Shown here: positions 26,815 through 34,598 of the stretch, in pieces
Numbering within the stretch: position 1 is the stretch's first letter
Layout of the letters: each line of letters opens with the position of its first letter
Assembly: GCA_028281765.1 (NCBI GenBank)
Contig: JANQJF010000122.1
Location: 1-64,000, forward strand
DNA length: 64,000 nucleotides
From: Planctomycetota bacterium
GTDB taxonomy: Bacteria > Planctomycetota > UBA1135 > UBA2386
Direction of reading: 5' to 3'
Position numbers and translations under genes: made by a program
The notes under the pieces: generated by a model
Database searches by the model: none
What the model was told of the DNA's origin: nothing
What the model saw: the letters and a program-made list of their open reading frames with translations, nothing else

Positions 26815-27645
26815 TCAGACGCGCTCCAGGCCGCCGTTGGCGCGAGCTTCGGTCGCGTTCGTGCCGCCGTTGCTGTTCGTGCGAACTGCGACCGGTTCGT
26901 TCGCGGCATCCGCTTCGGTCTTCTCCAGCGCGATGAAGTAGATGTAGAGGCCGAGACCGACCTTCGCGGTGATGTCCGCGATCGTGTAACCGACCTGCAG
27001 GGCGACTTCGCCGGTGCTGCCACCGAGGCCGAGCCACGGAGCGAGGTAGGCGATCGGGTAGAAGCTCCAGGTGATCAGCACGAGGCCGCGAGCCTTGCCG
27101 AACAGCGAACGCACGTTCTCCGGCTGGCGCGCCACGGCATCACCGAAGCCTGTGTAGAGCGTCGCGATGATGTAGAAGAACGGGATCATCGCGAGACCCC
27201 ACCACAGCCACGCACCGCCCGAAGCGGACGCGATTTCGCCCGGGTAACCGAGCACGATCATCAGCGCAGCCGCGATCGACAGCTTGGTCGAGAGCGAACG
27301 ACTCAGCGACTTGCTCAGAGCCAGCACCGCCACGAGTTCGATGACGAGCAGCGGCACCGTGAGGAGCCAGTCGGCGTAGCGATACGCGTCGTTGAACGGC
27401 ATGCCCGACGCCACGTAGGTGTCGCCTTGCAGCGTGTACGCACCGGAGAAGCTCTGCAGAATGCGGACGTAGTGGTAGCAAGCGATTGTGGGAACGAGAG
27501 CCGAGATGAGTAGCGCTGGGCGATACTTCTTGGCGACTTGCGACCGGGAGAAGAAGAAGAACAACGCCCCGGCGAACATCGATGCGATGCACAAGGACAT
27601 CACGTTGAAGACGAGGCTGTACTCGGTGAAGGAGAGTTCTGGCAT
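26815..27645 (-). CDS. Proton-pumping microbial rhodopsin, xanthorhodopsin-like
   Basis: 276 aa from the ATG at 27645, chosen because PELSFTEYSLVFN aligns with the N terminus of Salinibacter xanthorhodopsin. Seven transmembrane helices are evident. Helix C reads YRYADWLLTVPLLVIEL: R89, proton acceptor D92, T96 and proton donor E103, i.e. the DTE pattern of outward proton pumps. H58 (CYHYVRI) matches the histidine that pairs with the acceptor. K228 in IADITAKVG is the retinal Schiff-base lysine. L100 at the spectral-tuning site predicts green absorption. At the carotenoid-antenna glycine of xanthorhodopsin (G156) this protein has W149. It heads the operon that makes its own retinal. Confidence 0.96.
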   Translation of the reverse strand: MPELSFTEYSLVFNVMSLCIASMFAGALFFFFSRSQVAKKYRPALLISALVPTIACYHYVRILQSFSGAYTLQGDTYVASGMPFNDAYRYADWLLTVPLLVIELVAVLALSKSLSRSLSTKLSIAAALMIVLGYPGEIASASGGAWLWWGLAMIPFFYIIATLYTGFGDAVARQPENVRSLFGKARGLVLITWSFYPIAYLAPWLGLGGSTGEVALQVGYTIADITAKVGLGLYIYFIALEKTEADAANEPVAVRTNSNGGTNATEARANGGLERV

Positions 27646-27801
27646 GCTGGTTTTCGTGTTTGGAGTTGCGCGGTGCTTCGACCCCGCTTCCGAACACGGA
27701 TGCATCGCCCCGGATCGATTTCGTCTTCGATGCGCGAGAGTTTTCGAGCCAGCCGATCGTTTCGTCTGGTGACGGAGAGCACGCGCCGCGGAATCCGATC
27801 A

Positions 27802-27826
27802 GAAACGCCGTCACAACAGCGTTTTC
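27802..27826. promoter_or_regulatory. Inverted repeat in the leader region of the rhodopsin operon
   Basis: GAAACGC and GCGTTTTC flank a 10-base spacer, about 160 bases before the rhodopsin start in the 252-base gap that follows the sensor-kinase gene. It could be an operator or a hairpin. I see no convincing -35/-10 pair to tie it to a promoter, so the role is open. Confidence 0.25.
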
Positions 27827-27897
27827 GCAGCCACTCGCAGCGCCCTCCGATTCAAGTGCCTCCCGCGCGCGGCACCCCGATCAAGAATCGGTAACGG

Positions 27898-29535
27898 TCA
27901 GCGCGACGCTTGCGCATCGCGCTCGTTCAGCACGCGACGCACGACGCGACCGAGGTCTTCGACGCTGAACGGCTTGCTCAACGAAGCCGCAAACCCGGCG
28001 TCACGGTAGTTCGACATGACCGGGTCACGGCAGTAGCCACTCGCGACGATCCCGAGAGCCTGTGGGTCGAGCTGCCGCACCTCTTCCATCGCGGCCTTTC
28101 CACCGACGCCGCCCGGGATCGTCAGATCCATGATCACGAGATCGAACGCGCGGCCGGATTCTCTCTGCGTTGCGTATCGCTTGGCCGCCTCCAGTCCGTC
28201 CGTGACGAGCTCGACGCGATAGCCCAGGTCCGTGAGCGCCTTCGAGTAGACCTCGAGCACGAGCGGATCGTCATCCATGACGAGCACGGACTCACTCCCC
28301 GTCAGATCGATCCGCGCCTCGTCGACCTGCGTCGGCACGTGATCCGGCTGCGCGGACAGATAGATCGAAAACGTCGAACCCGAACCTGCCGCACTCGTGC
28401 AGTCGAGCCAGCCGCGGTGCCGCAACAGCACTGCAAACGCGGTCGCCAGCCCGAGCCCCGAGCCATCTGGCTTCGTGGAGAAGTACGGATCCATGATCCG
28501 GTCCTGGATGTCCTTCGGGATGCCTGGCCCGAAGTCGGTGATCGCGACGAACACGTACGGTCCCGGGCCCGCCGTCAGGCTGAGTGACTCCTTCGCGTCC
28601 AGGTTGCGCGCGCGCACGATCAGTCGCCCCCCGCCTTCCATCGCCTGATCGGCATTGATCACGATGTTGCTGATGACCTGACGCAACTGACCCCGGTCCA
28701 CTTGGGCCGCCCAGAGGTCGTCCGCGAAGTCGTACTCCACCTTGACGTCGGATCCTGACAGCGCGAACGAAACCGACTCGAAGACGACGTTGCGCACGTC
28801 GAGTAGCTCGCGTTGCGGCTCACCACCCTTGGCGAACGCCAGCAGCTGTGACGTCAGCGTCGTCGCGTGATCGATCGCGAACTCCGCCGCAGCGAGCAGC
28901 GGCTGCGCGTCCGACCCGTTCCCGACTCGACGACGCGCCAGGGAGACGTGGCCGAGCACGGCGCCGAGCGCGTTGTTGAAGTCGTGAGCGATTCCGCCCT
29001 CGAGGATGCCGAGCGAATCGAGGCGATCGACGCGCAAGCGTTCCTCTTCTACGCGTCGGTCCTCGGTGATGTCGTGCACCGTAACGAGCGCGCACGACTT
29101 GCCCTCGAGCGAAAGCGGCGTCGCCCACACTTCGGCGTGATGCGAGGCACCACTGTCGTCGAACCACTCCTCGATTCGGCAGGACTCGTCGTCGTTCTCG
29201 GGCTCGAAACCCGAGACCGCACGGACCAGCCAATCGGGTCGCAAGTCCGCGACGTCGGTCCCGCGCAACTCCGAGGGCTCCGAACGGCAGAGCTGACCCG
29301 CGGGAATGTTGGCATCGACGACCGCACGACTCTCGAGGTCGATCAAGAGCTTCGGCACGATCGCGTCGTCGAACGCGCTCCGGTAGCGGCGCTCGGACTC
29401 CTGAAGCCGCTCAGTGGTGCGAGCCAGCTCGTCACGGCTGTGACGCACGGCCGACAAGGATCGCGTCCGAGAGATCCCGAACGCCACCAAGCCGACCGAA
29501 GTCAGGACCAGGAGCAGAATGCTCGCGAGCAGCAT
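27898..29535 (-). CDS. Hybrid sensor histidine kinase/response regulator, 5'-truncated
   Basis: 545 aa from the ATG at 29535, which begins at a transmembrane helix (LLASILLLVLTSVGLVAFG). Then come a PAS domain (~residues 45-165), a HisKA/HATPase module with GGIAHDFNNALGAVLGH carrying the phospho-acceptor His, DFGPGIP and SGLGLATAF, and a C-terminal receiver domain (LVMDDDPLVLE, acceptor Asp in LVIMDLTIPGG). The frame stays open upstream to 29949. Up to about 29620 it still reads like the coiled linker that precedes the membrane helix in TPR-type sensor kinases (AKERELESLSRDSLSKELEL), then it turns into the antisense of a decayed beta-propeller gene. The periplasmic sensor part therefore seems to be lost. 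It may still be expressed. Confidence 0.82.
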   Translation of the reverse strand: MLLASILLLVLTSVGLVAFGISRTRSLSAVRHSRDELARTTERLQESERRYRSAFDDAIVPKLLIDLESRAVVDANIPAGQLCRSEPSELRGTDVADLRPDWLVRAVSGFEPENDDESCRIEEWFDDSGASHHAEVWATPLSLEGKSCALVTVHDITEDRRVEEERLRVDRLDSLGILEGGIAHDFNNALGAVLGHVSLARRRVGNGSDAQPLLAAAEFAIDHATTLTSQLLAFAKGGEPQRELLDVRNVVFESVSFALSGSDVKVEYDFADDLWAAQVDRGQLRQVISNIVINADQAMEGGGRLIVRARNLDAKESLSLTAGPGPYVFVAITDFGPGIPKDIQDRIMDPYFSTKPDGSGLGLATAFAVLLRHRGWLDCTSAAGSGSTFSIYLSAQPDHVPTQVDEARIDLTGSESVLVMDDDPLVLEVYSKALTDLGYRVELVTDGLEAAKRYATQRESGRAFDLVIMDLTIPGGVGGKAAMEEVRQLDPQALGIVASGYCRDPVMSNYRDAGFAASLSKPFSVEDLGRVVRRVLNERDAQASR

Positions 29536-29620
29536 GACCTGGCTGTTCTCCTGCCGACTCAGTTCGAGCTCCTTCGAGAGGCTGTCGCGACTCAACGATT
29601 CGAGCTCCCGTTCCTTGGCC

Positions 29621-30142
29621 GCGCGGGATTGGTCCCAATGGGGCGGCGCGCGGCGAGACTTCCCCGTGCCGCCGCAGACCCTCGCCGAGTCCTGGTCGTC
29701 GAACAGCCCCGAGACGGCTTGGTCTCGCGAGCTCGGAGGCGGATGCGGCAGCCTCGCGATCTCGGTGACGGCGACGTCCTTGCCAGCACGACATACGCGG
29801 TCGAACGACTGAGGTGACGGAAACCGAGCGCGGTGGCAAGCCCACCGCTTCGTGGAAGAGCCGCAGGATCTCCGCGCAGGTCGGCAACATCGTGTTCGTG
29901 CCGAAGCACGACATGGTGCTCGGCGCGTCCTCGGCGAGCACCGGCGCACTGCTGGTCGCGCTCGACGCGAAGAGCGGCGAGGTGCTCTGGCGTGACCGTG
30001 CCGTCGACAGCGGATTCAGGTTCTGGACGGGGAGAAGATCTGGAGCGCCCCCGCCATGCGCGGCACGCGCGTGTTCGCGAAGGATCATCGACGGATCGTC
30101 GCCTTCGACCTCGGAATCCCGCCGGACGAGGCCGGACGGTAG
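29621..30142 (+). pseudogene. Remnant of a PQQ/BamB-like beta-propeller gene
   Basis: Pieces of one protein can be read in several + frames. 29621-29763 gives ARDWSQWGGARRDFPVPP, then ETAWSRELGGGCGSLAIS, which resembles the N terminus of planctomycete outer-membrane beta-propeller (PQQ-like) proteins. After a frameshift near 29765 the frame continues DGDVLASTTYAVERLR and stops. 29840-30016 gives WKSRRISAQVGNIVFVPKHD and STGALLVALDAKSGEVLWRD, a C-terminal propeller blade. A one-base loss near 30017 moves the frame to VLDGEKIWSAPAMRGTRVF and RRIVAFDLG, ending at a TAG at 30140. The ~400-residue family is reduced to about 170 codons with the middle deleted. Bases 30143-30268 hold nothing I can recognise. 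Confidence 0.7.
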
Positions 30143-30268
30143 GGACGGTCAGAAAAGCACGCATTCACGCGGGATCGCTGAAAGTCCCCACCCCGGCGCC
30201 GGCCACTTCAGCGCTTCGCGAAGATCGCCTACGCTGCGCACGCCCGGCCTCCCCTTCGACATCCCCAC

Positions 30269-32122
30269 GTGACCCTCGAGCTTGTCGACATCGACCACCG
30301 CTACGGCCGACGCGCGAGTCTCCAGCGCGTATCGTTGACCGTTCGGCCCGGGGAGTGCTTCGGGTTCGTCGGACACAACGGAGCCGGCAAGACGACCGCG
30401 TTGCGCATCGCGCTCGGATTGCTTCACCCACGCCGTGGCCAAGTCCGCATCGACGGATTCGACGCCGAACGATTCCCGCTCGAGGCCCGTGCGCGCACCG
30501 GCGGGCTGATCGAGACGACGGGCTTCTTCACGCGGGATACGGCGCTCGCGAATCTGACCGAACTCGCGCGCCTGCAGGGCTACGCGCGACGGGCCGCCCG
30601 CACCGAATCGTCGCGAGTGCTGGAGATCGTCGGCCTGACCGACGCGGCCGAGCGCCGAGTCGGTGCGTTCTCGGCGGGCATGCGCCAACGCCTCGGCATC
30701 GCGCAGGCGTTGCTCGGCGAACCGCGTTACGTCCTGCTGGACGAGCCGCTGAACGCGCTCGACCCCGAGGGCGTCGCCGACGTGCGCCGCGTGCTCGAGG
30801 AACTCGCCGCGCGCGGCATCGGCGTGCTGCTGTCCAGCCACCAGCTTTCCGAGGTCGAGGGGCTCTGCGAACGCGTCGGCCTACTCCGAGAGGGGCGCAT
30901 GCTGTTCGAGGACGACTTGGCGAACCTCGTCGCGTCCGGAGCGAATCGGCACGAGCTCAAGACGGACGACGGAGTGCACACCGCATCGATCCTCACGGAA
31001 CTCGGACTCGAGCACGACAGACCCGATACGAGCGGCCACTTCACGGTCGAGCTGGACGGCGTCGCGCCCGCGACCCTCGTCCGCACTCTGGTCGAGCGCG
31101 GCCTCGGCGTCGAGCAGCTCACGCCGCGGCCCCACACGCTCGAGGACGTCTACCTACGCCACGCGCGCGACGCGGCGCAGACCGATGCCGTCGCGACCCA
31201 GACCTCACCGAGCCGAGGCGGCGAGCGCATCAGTCCTGCCGAGCGCGTCGCACCCCGCGGCTGGTTGTGGCGCGTGTCGCGCTTCGAACTCGCGCAGAGT
31301 CTCCGCCTGCGCGTCGCGCTGCTGCTCGCGATCCCGTCGGCGCTCGCATGGCTGCGGATTCGCGGGGTCGCGAGTGACCACGCGGCGCACGTCGCGGCGG
31401 TCGAAGCCGGCGAGTTGTTCAGCACCTCCACGATCAGCGCGTTCGAAGGACTCGCGCACGGACTGATCGCCGGGCTGCCCGCGCTCGCGCTGCTCGCCGC
31501 CGCGCTCGCGAGTCCTCACATCGCCGGCGAGCTCGAGCCCCCGACGCTTCGCAACGTGCTGCTCCGTCCGGTGCGGCGATTCCACGTGGCCATCGGCAAA
31601 GTGTTGACCACGTCCGCGATCACGCTGGCCGGCTACGTGGCGCTCGCGCTCACCTCGGTTGCGGCTGCCGCCGCGAGCTTCGATTTCGGCGACACGTTCG
31701 AGATCTCGCGGGAAGGAGAACCGGAGCTTTGGATCGCGGCTGCCGACATCGCATCCGAGGTCTCGACTGCATTGACGGCACCGATTCTTCCGCTGCTCGG
31801 GTACACGGCCCTCGGCCTCCTCGCGGGCGCACTGCTGCCACGGGCACTGTGGTCGTTGACCGTCACGCTCTTGGTCGTTGCGGCGCTCGAACTCGGCCGC
31901 GGCTTCTTCGGCGTGGAAGGGCTCGAGCCGTGGCTTCTGTCCGAATACGTCCCGTCACCCTTCGGCGACGCCTCGCACACGCGCTACTTCCTCGACCTCG
32001 CCGTTGGCAACGCGGACGCGTACTTCCCCCACGAGGAAACGCAGCACCTCGTCCCGTCACTGTGGATCCTGATCGCGTTCGGAATCGCCACCGTGCGAAT
32101 CCAGCGCAAGCAAGTCGCATGA
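30269..32122 (+). CDS. ABC transporter, ATPase and membrane domains fused
   Basis: 617 aa, GTG start at 30269. Residues 1-~300 are an ABC ATPase: Walker A GHNGAGKT at 35-42, a variant signature FSAGMRQRL, Walker B YVLLDEPLNALDP and the switch SSHQLSE. From about residue 335 there is an ABC-2-type permease with roughly six hydrophobic helices (LRVALLLAIPSALAWL, LIAGLPALALLAAALAS, ITLAGYVALALTSVAAAAA, and three more). In the usual ABC-2 systems these two parts are separate proteins. The substrate is unknown. It starts a four-gene operon whose members overlap by ATGA, with a PDZ lipoprotein and two FG-GAP proteins, which suggests an export or envelope complex. Confidence 0.9.
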   Translation: MTLELVDIDHRYGRRASLQRVSLTVRPGECFGFVGHNGAGKTTALRIALGLLHPRRGQVRIDGFDAERFPLEARARTGGLIETTGFFTRDTALANLTELARLQGYARRAARTESSRVLEIVGLTDAAERRVGAFSAGMRQRLGIAQALLGEPRYVLLDEPLNALDPEGVADVRRVLEELAARGIGVLLSSHQLSEVEGLCERVGLLREGRMLFEDDLANLVASGANRHELKTDDGVHTASILTELGLEHDRPDTSGHFTVELDGVAPATLVRTLVERGLGVEQLTPRPHTLEDVYLRHARDAAQTDAVATQTSPSRGGERISPAERVAPRGWLWRVSRFELAQSLRLRVALLLAIPSALAWLRIRGVASDHAAHVAAVEAGELFSTSTISAFEGLAHGLIAGLPALALLAAALASPHIAGELEPPTLRNVLLRPVRRFHVAIGKVLTTSAITLAGYVALALTSVAAAAASFDFGDTFEISREGEPELWIAAADIASEVSTALTAPILPLLGYTALGLLAGALLPRALWSLTVTLLVVAALELGRGFFGVEGLEPWLLSEYVPSPFGDASHTRYFLDLAVGNADAYFPHEETQHLVPSLWILIAFGIATVRIQRKQVA

Positions 32123-33099
32123 CACGACCATCCATCACCACACCGCTCGCGGTGCTCATGACTCTCCTCGTCGGAGCCGGCTGCTCGAGCCTGCCCGAAG
32201 ACGCACCACCGCTCGCGGACATGGTGGAACCGCTCGAACTGCTGCGATCCCCCGACGACGAAGCGCAGCGCGAGAGGCTTCCGGCAGGCGGCTTCACCGG
32301 CCTCTACGTCGCGGATGCCGCCGACACGCTCGAAGCCGCGCTCGGCGACGCCGAAGGGGTCGAAGTCGTGCGAGTCGTCGAGAACGGACCGGCCGACATC
32401 GCCGAGATCCAGACCGGCGACCTCCTGATCCAGGCGCGCGTCGGCGACGCGCCGGCCACGCGACTCGACTACACGTCCCAGTGGCGTGCCCTCGAACTCC
32501 GCGCGAAGGCCGGCGAACGAATCGAGGTCGTCTTCGACCGCGCCGGTCGACGCGCACGGACGTCGATCGAAGTGCAGCAGCGACTGCGTGCTCCCGAGCG
32601 CGGCGACGTAGAACGGCTACGCGAAGAGCAGCGCATCGGAGTCGTCGTGCGCACCGCGACGGAGGTCGAGGCCCGCGCCGGCGGACTCGCACCGGGTGCT
32701 GGCGCCGTCATCGTCGGACTCTCGAAGCGCAGCCCGCTCCGCCACGCGGGGCTGCAGTTCGGTGACCTGCTCGTCGCACTGGGCGAGCGCAGCGTCGACC
32801 ATCCGCAAGTCGTGCTCGACGCGATCCGCGCGGCCGACGAAACGCTTGCGTTCACCTACGTGCGCGACGGCAATCGCACGACCGTCGACGTCTCGATGTC
32901 GGAGCGGGCGAGCGAGCTCCGGGAGGTCTGGATCCCGCCGCTCCTGACGTACAGCAGCGAGCGTGGCAACTCCTCGACGTCGATCCTGCTCGGTCTGTTC
33001 GGCTACGAGTCGACCGAGACCGCGTGGCGGACGCGGCTCCTGTGGCTGTTCTCGTTCAGCGGCGGAGACGCGTCGGAACTGCTGGAGGATGACGAATGA
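32119..33099 (+). CDS. Double-PDZ lipoprotein
   Basis: 326 aa from the ATG at 32119, overlapping the ABC transporter stop (ATGA). The N terminus is a lipoprotein signal with lipobox LVGAGC near residues 17-22. Two PDZ-like domains follow: about residues 55-150 (VVRVVENGPADIAEIQTGDLL) and about 175-270 (VIVGLSKRSPLRHAGLQFGD). No protease domain is attached, so it is more likely a scaffold or a peptide/C-terminus-binding partner than an HtrA-type protease. The C-terminal tail has aromatic-rich LLGLFGYESTETAWRTRLL, a segment that looks membrane-proximal. Its place between a transporter and two secreted propellers suggests it tethers that complex to the membrane. Confidence 0.85.
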   Translation: MTRPSITTPLAVLMTLLVGAGCSSLPEDAPPLADMVEPLELLRSPDDEAQRERLPAGGFTGLYVADAADTLEAALGDAEGVEVVRVVENGPADIAEIQTGDLLIQARVGDAPATRLDYTSQWRALELRAKAGERIEVVFDRAGRRARTSIEVQQRLRAPERGDVERLREEQRIGVVVRTATEVEARAGGLAPGAGAVIVGLSKRSPLRHAGLQFGDLLVALGERSVDHPQVVLDAIRAADETLAFTYVRDGNRTTVDVSMSERASELREVWIPPLLTYSSERGNSSTSILLGLFGYESTETAWRTRLLWLFSFSGGDASELLEDDE

Positions 33100-34598
33100 G
33101 CCGCGTGTTCGCACTGATCGCCATCGCCTGCGCGGCGGCAGCCTCCGCCCAGCAGCCGGAGCTCTCGTACGTCCAACTGGAGAACGGTGGCGTTCGAGAC
33201 TCGGCGACGGCGGACATGAACGGGGACGGGCGCAGCGACCTCGTGGTCAGCACCGGCCCGATCGACGGTGCACGCTGGCTCCACGTCCACTTCGCACGCA
33301 ACGCGACGCCGAAGTTCGCGAGCGCGCCGGACCGGAAGCTCCGCCTCGTCCGAGACGCGGTAGCGTTCACGGTCGCGGACGTGGACCCCGAGCCGGGCCA
33401 CGAAATCGTGCTGCTGTCGCCGAGCCGCGCCGCCGCGGTCGTCTGGTCGAAGGGATCGACCGAGCCGCGGTACGTCGCGCTCGCACGGATCGAGTTGTTG
33501 TGGCAGCCCGCCGATCCCGAGCGATGCTTTTCGTGGCAGCCCGGAGTGTGCGACCTGAACGGCGACGGCCTCGACGACCTGCTCTTGCCCGAGCCGTCCG
33601 GCTACCGCGTCGCTCTGCAGCGCCGCGCGGCGGACACCACGTTCGAGACGACGCGACTGGAAGTACCGCTCGACGAAGACGACACCGAAGTCGCACGACG
33701 CGGCTCGGCGCTCTCCCGCACGAGCGTGCGTCTCGAGCTCACGCTCGGCGACGACGAAGCCGGCCCCATGGTCCGCGTGACCGACGGCGTGCCGGCGCCC
33801 CAGGCAATCGACCAAGACGGGGACGGACGCGCGGACGTCGTCGCCCTGTCGGGAACCCAGCTCTTGGTGTGGCGCCAGCTCGAGTCCGGTGGATTCTCGG
33901 CAGAACCGAATGCGCGCGCGGATTTCGGCTCCAGACTCGAAACCCGCACGCAGCGCTGGGCCCTCAAGGCGTTGCTCCGAGAACTCGACGGCACGCCCGG
34001 CGCGGAGATCGTCGTTCTCTCGACCCAGGATCGCGGAGGCGACGTGTTCACGACACTCGAAGTGTTCGCGGATCTCGAATCAATCGACGCGAACAAGCAC
34101 AGCGACAAGCTCCGGCTGCGAGGCTGGTCGAGCAGCCCGGAGTTCGACGACGTCGACGCCGACGGCCGCGCCGATCTCTCGATCGGCTCCTTGCGCGTCG
34201 ACGCGCTCGCAGCGCTCGGCGGCGGCGGAGACAAGAATCTCGAAGGCCAGATCAACCTGTTCCGCAACGGCTTCGAGGGACCGAAGGGGCGCTTCGCGCG
34301 CCCCGTCGCGCTCGCGCACCGCGTGCAGCTCCCCACCGACGAACTCCGTGGTGGCCGTTCGGCCGTCGCTCGCTTCTTCCGCGATGCCGACGGCGACGGC
34401 GTGCGGGACCTACTGCTCGCAGTCGGCGACCAACTTCGCCTCTACATCACGCAGAAGCGCGGCCGTCGGTTCCGCCTCGGCGAGCCGAGCTGGCAACTCG
34501 AACTCGTCGACGATGCCGCCGTGCAGCTCGACGAAGAGTCCGGACTCGTGCTCGTCCGCGAACCGAAGCAGGTCATCGTCGTGGGGCTCGGCTCATGA
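33096..34598 (+). CDS. Exported FG-GAP/VCBS-repeat beta-propeller protein (first of two)
   Basis: 500 aa, ATG at 33096 overlapping the PDZ gene stop. A short signal peptide (SRVFALIAIACAAAASAQQ) precedes a chain of calcium-binding FG-GAP/VCBS loops: DMNGDGRSDLVV, DLNGDGLDDLLL, DQDGDGRADVVAL, DVDADGRADLSIG and DADGDGVRDLLLA. These loops form the blades of an integrin-like propeller. Family members act in adhesion, cell-surface assembly or protein interaction. No catalytic domain is visible. It overlaps the next gene by ATGA, and that gene encodes a second protein of the same kind, so the pair probably function together with the upstream ABC transporter and PDZ lipoprotein. Confidence 0.88.
   Translation: MSRVFALIAIACAAAASAQQPELSYVQLENGGVRDSATADMNGDGRSDLVVSTGPIDGARWLHVHFARNATPKFASAPDRKLRLVRDAVAFTVADVDPEPGHEIVLLSPSRAAAVVWSKGSTEPRYVALARIELLWQPADPERCFSWQPGVCDLNGDGLDDLLLPEPSGYRVALQRRAADTTFETTRLEVPLDEDDTEVARRGSALSRTSVRLELTLGDDEAGPMVRVTDGVPAPQAIDQDGDGRADVVALSGTQLLVWRQLESGGFSAEPNARADFGSRLETRTQRWALKALLRELDGTPGAEIVVLSTQDRGGDVFTTLEVFADLESIDANKHSDKLRLRGWSSSPEFDDVDADGRADLSIGSLRVDALAALGGGGDKNLEGQINLFRNGFEGPKGRFARPVALAHRVQLPTDELRGGRSAVARFFRDADGDGVRDLLLAVGDQLRLYITQKRGRRFRLGEPSWQLELVDDAAVQLDEESGLVLVREPKQVIVVGLGS

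Noticed and set aside
26815..27645. Sodium or chloride pump instead of proton pump
   Set aside because: Sodium pumps show an NDQ and chloride pumps an NTQ or TSA pattern in helix C; here D92, T96 and E103 give the proton-pump DTE pattern.
32963..34594. In-frame upstream extension of the second FG-GAP protein by 544 codons
   Set aside because: That part is Arg-rich and out of frame with the first FG-GAP protein, whose Asp-loop repeats are clearly the real product. The true start is the overlapping ATG at 34595.
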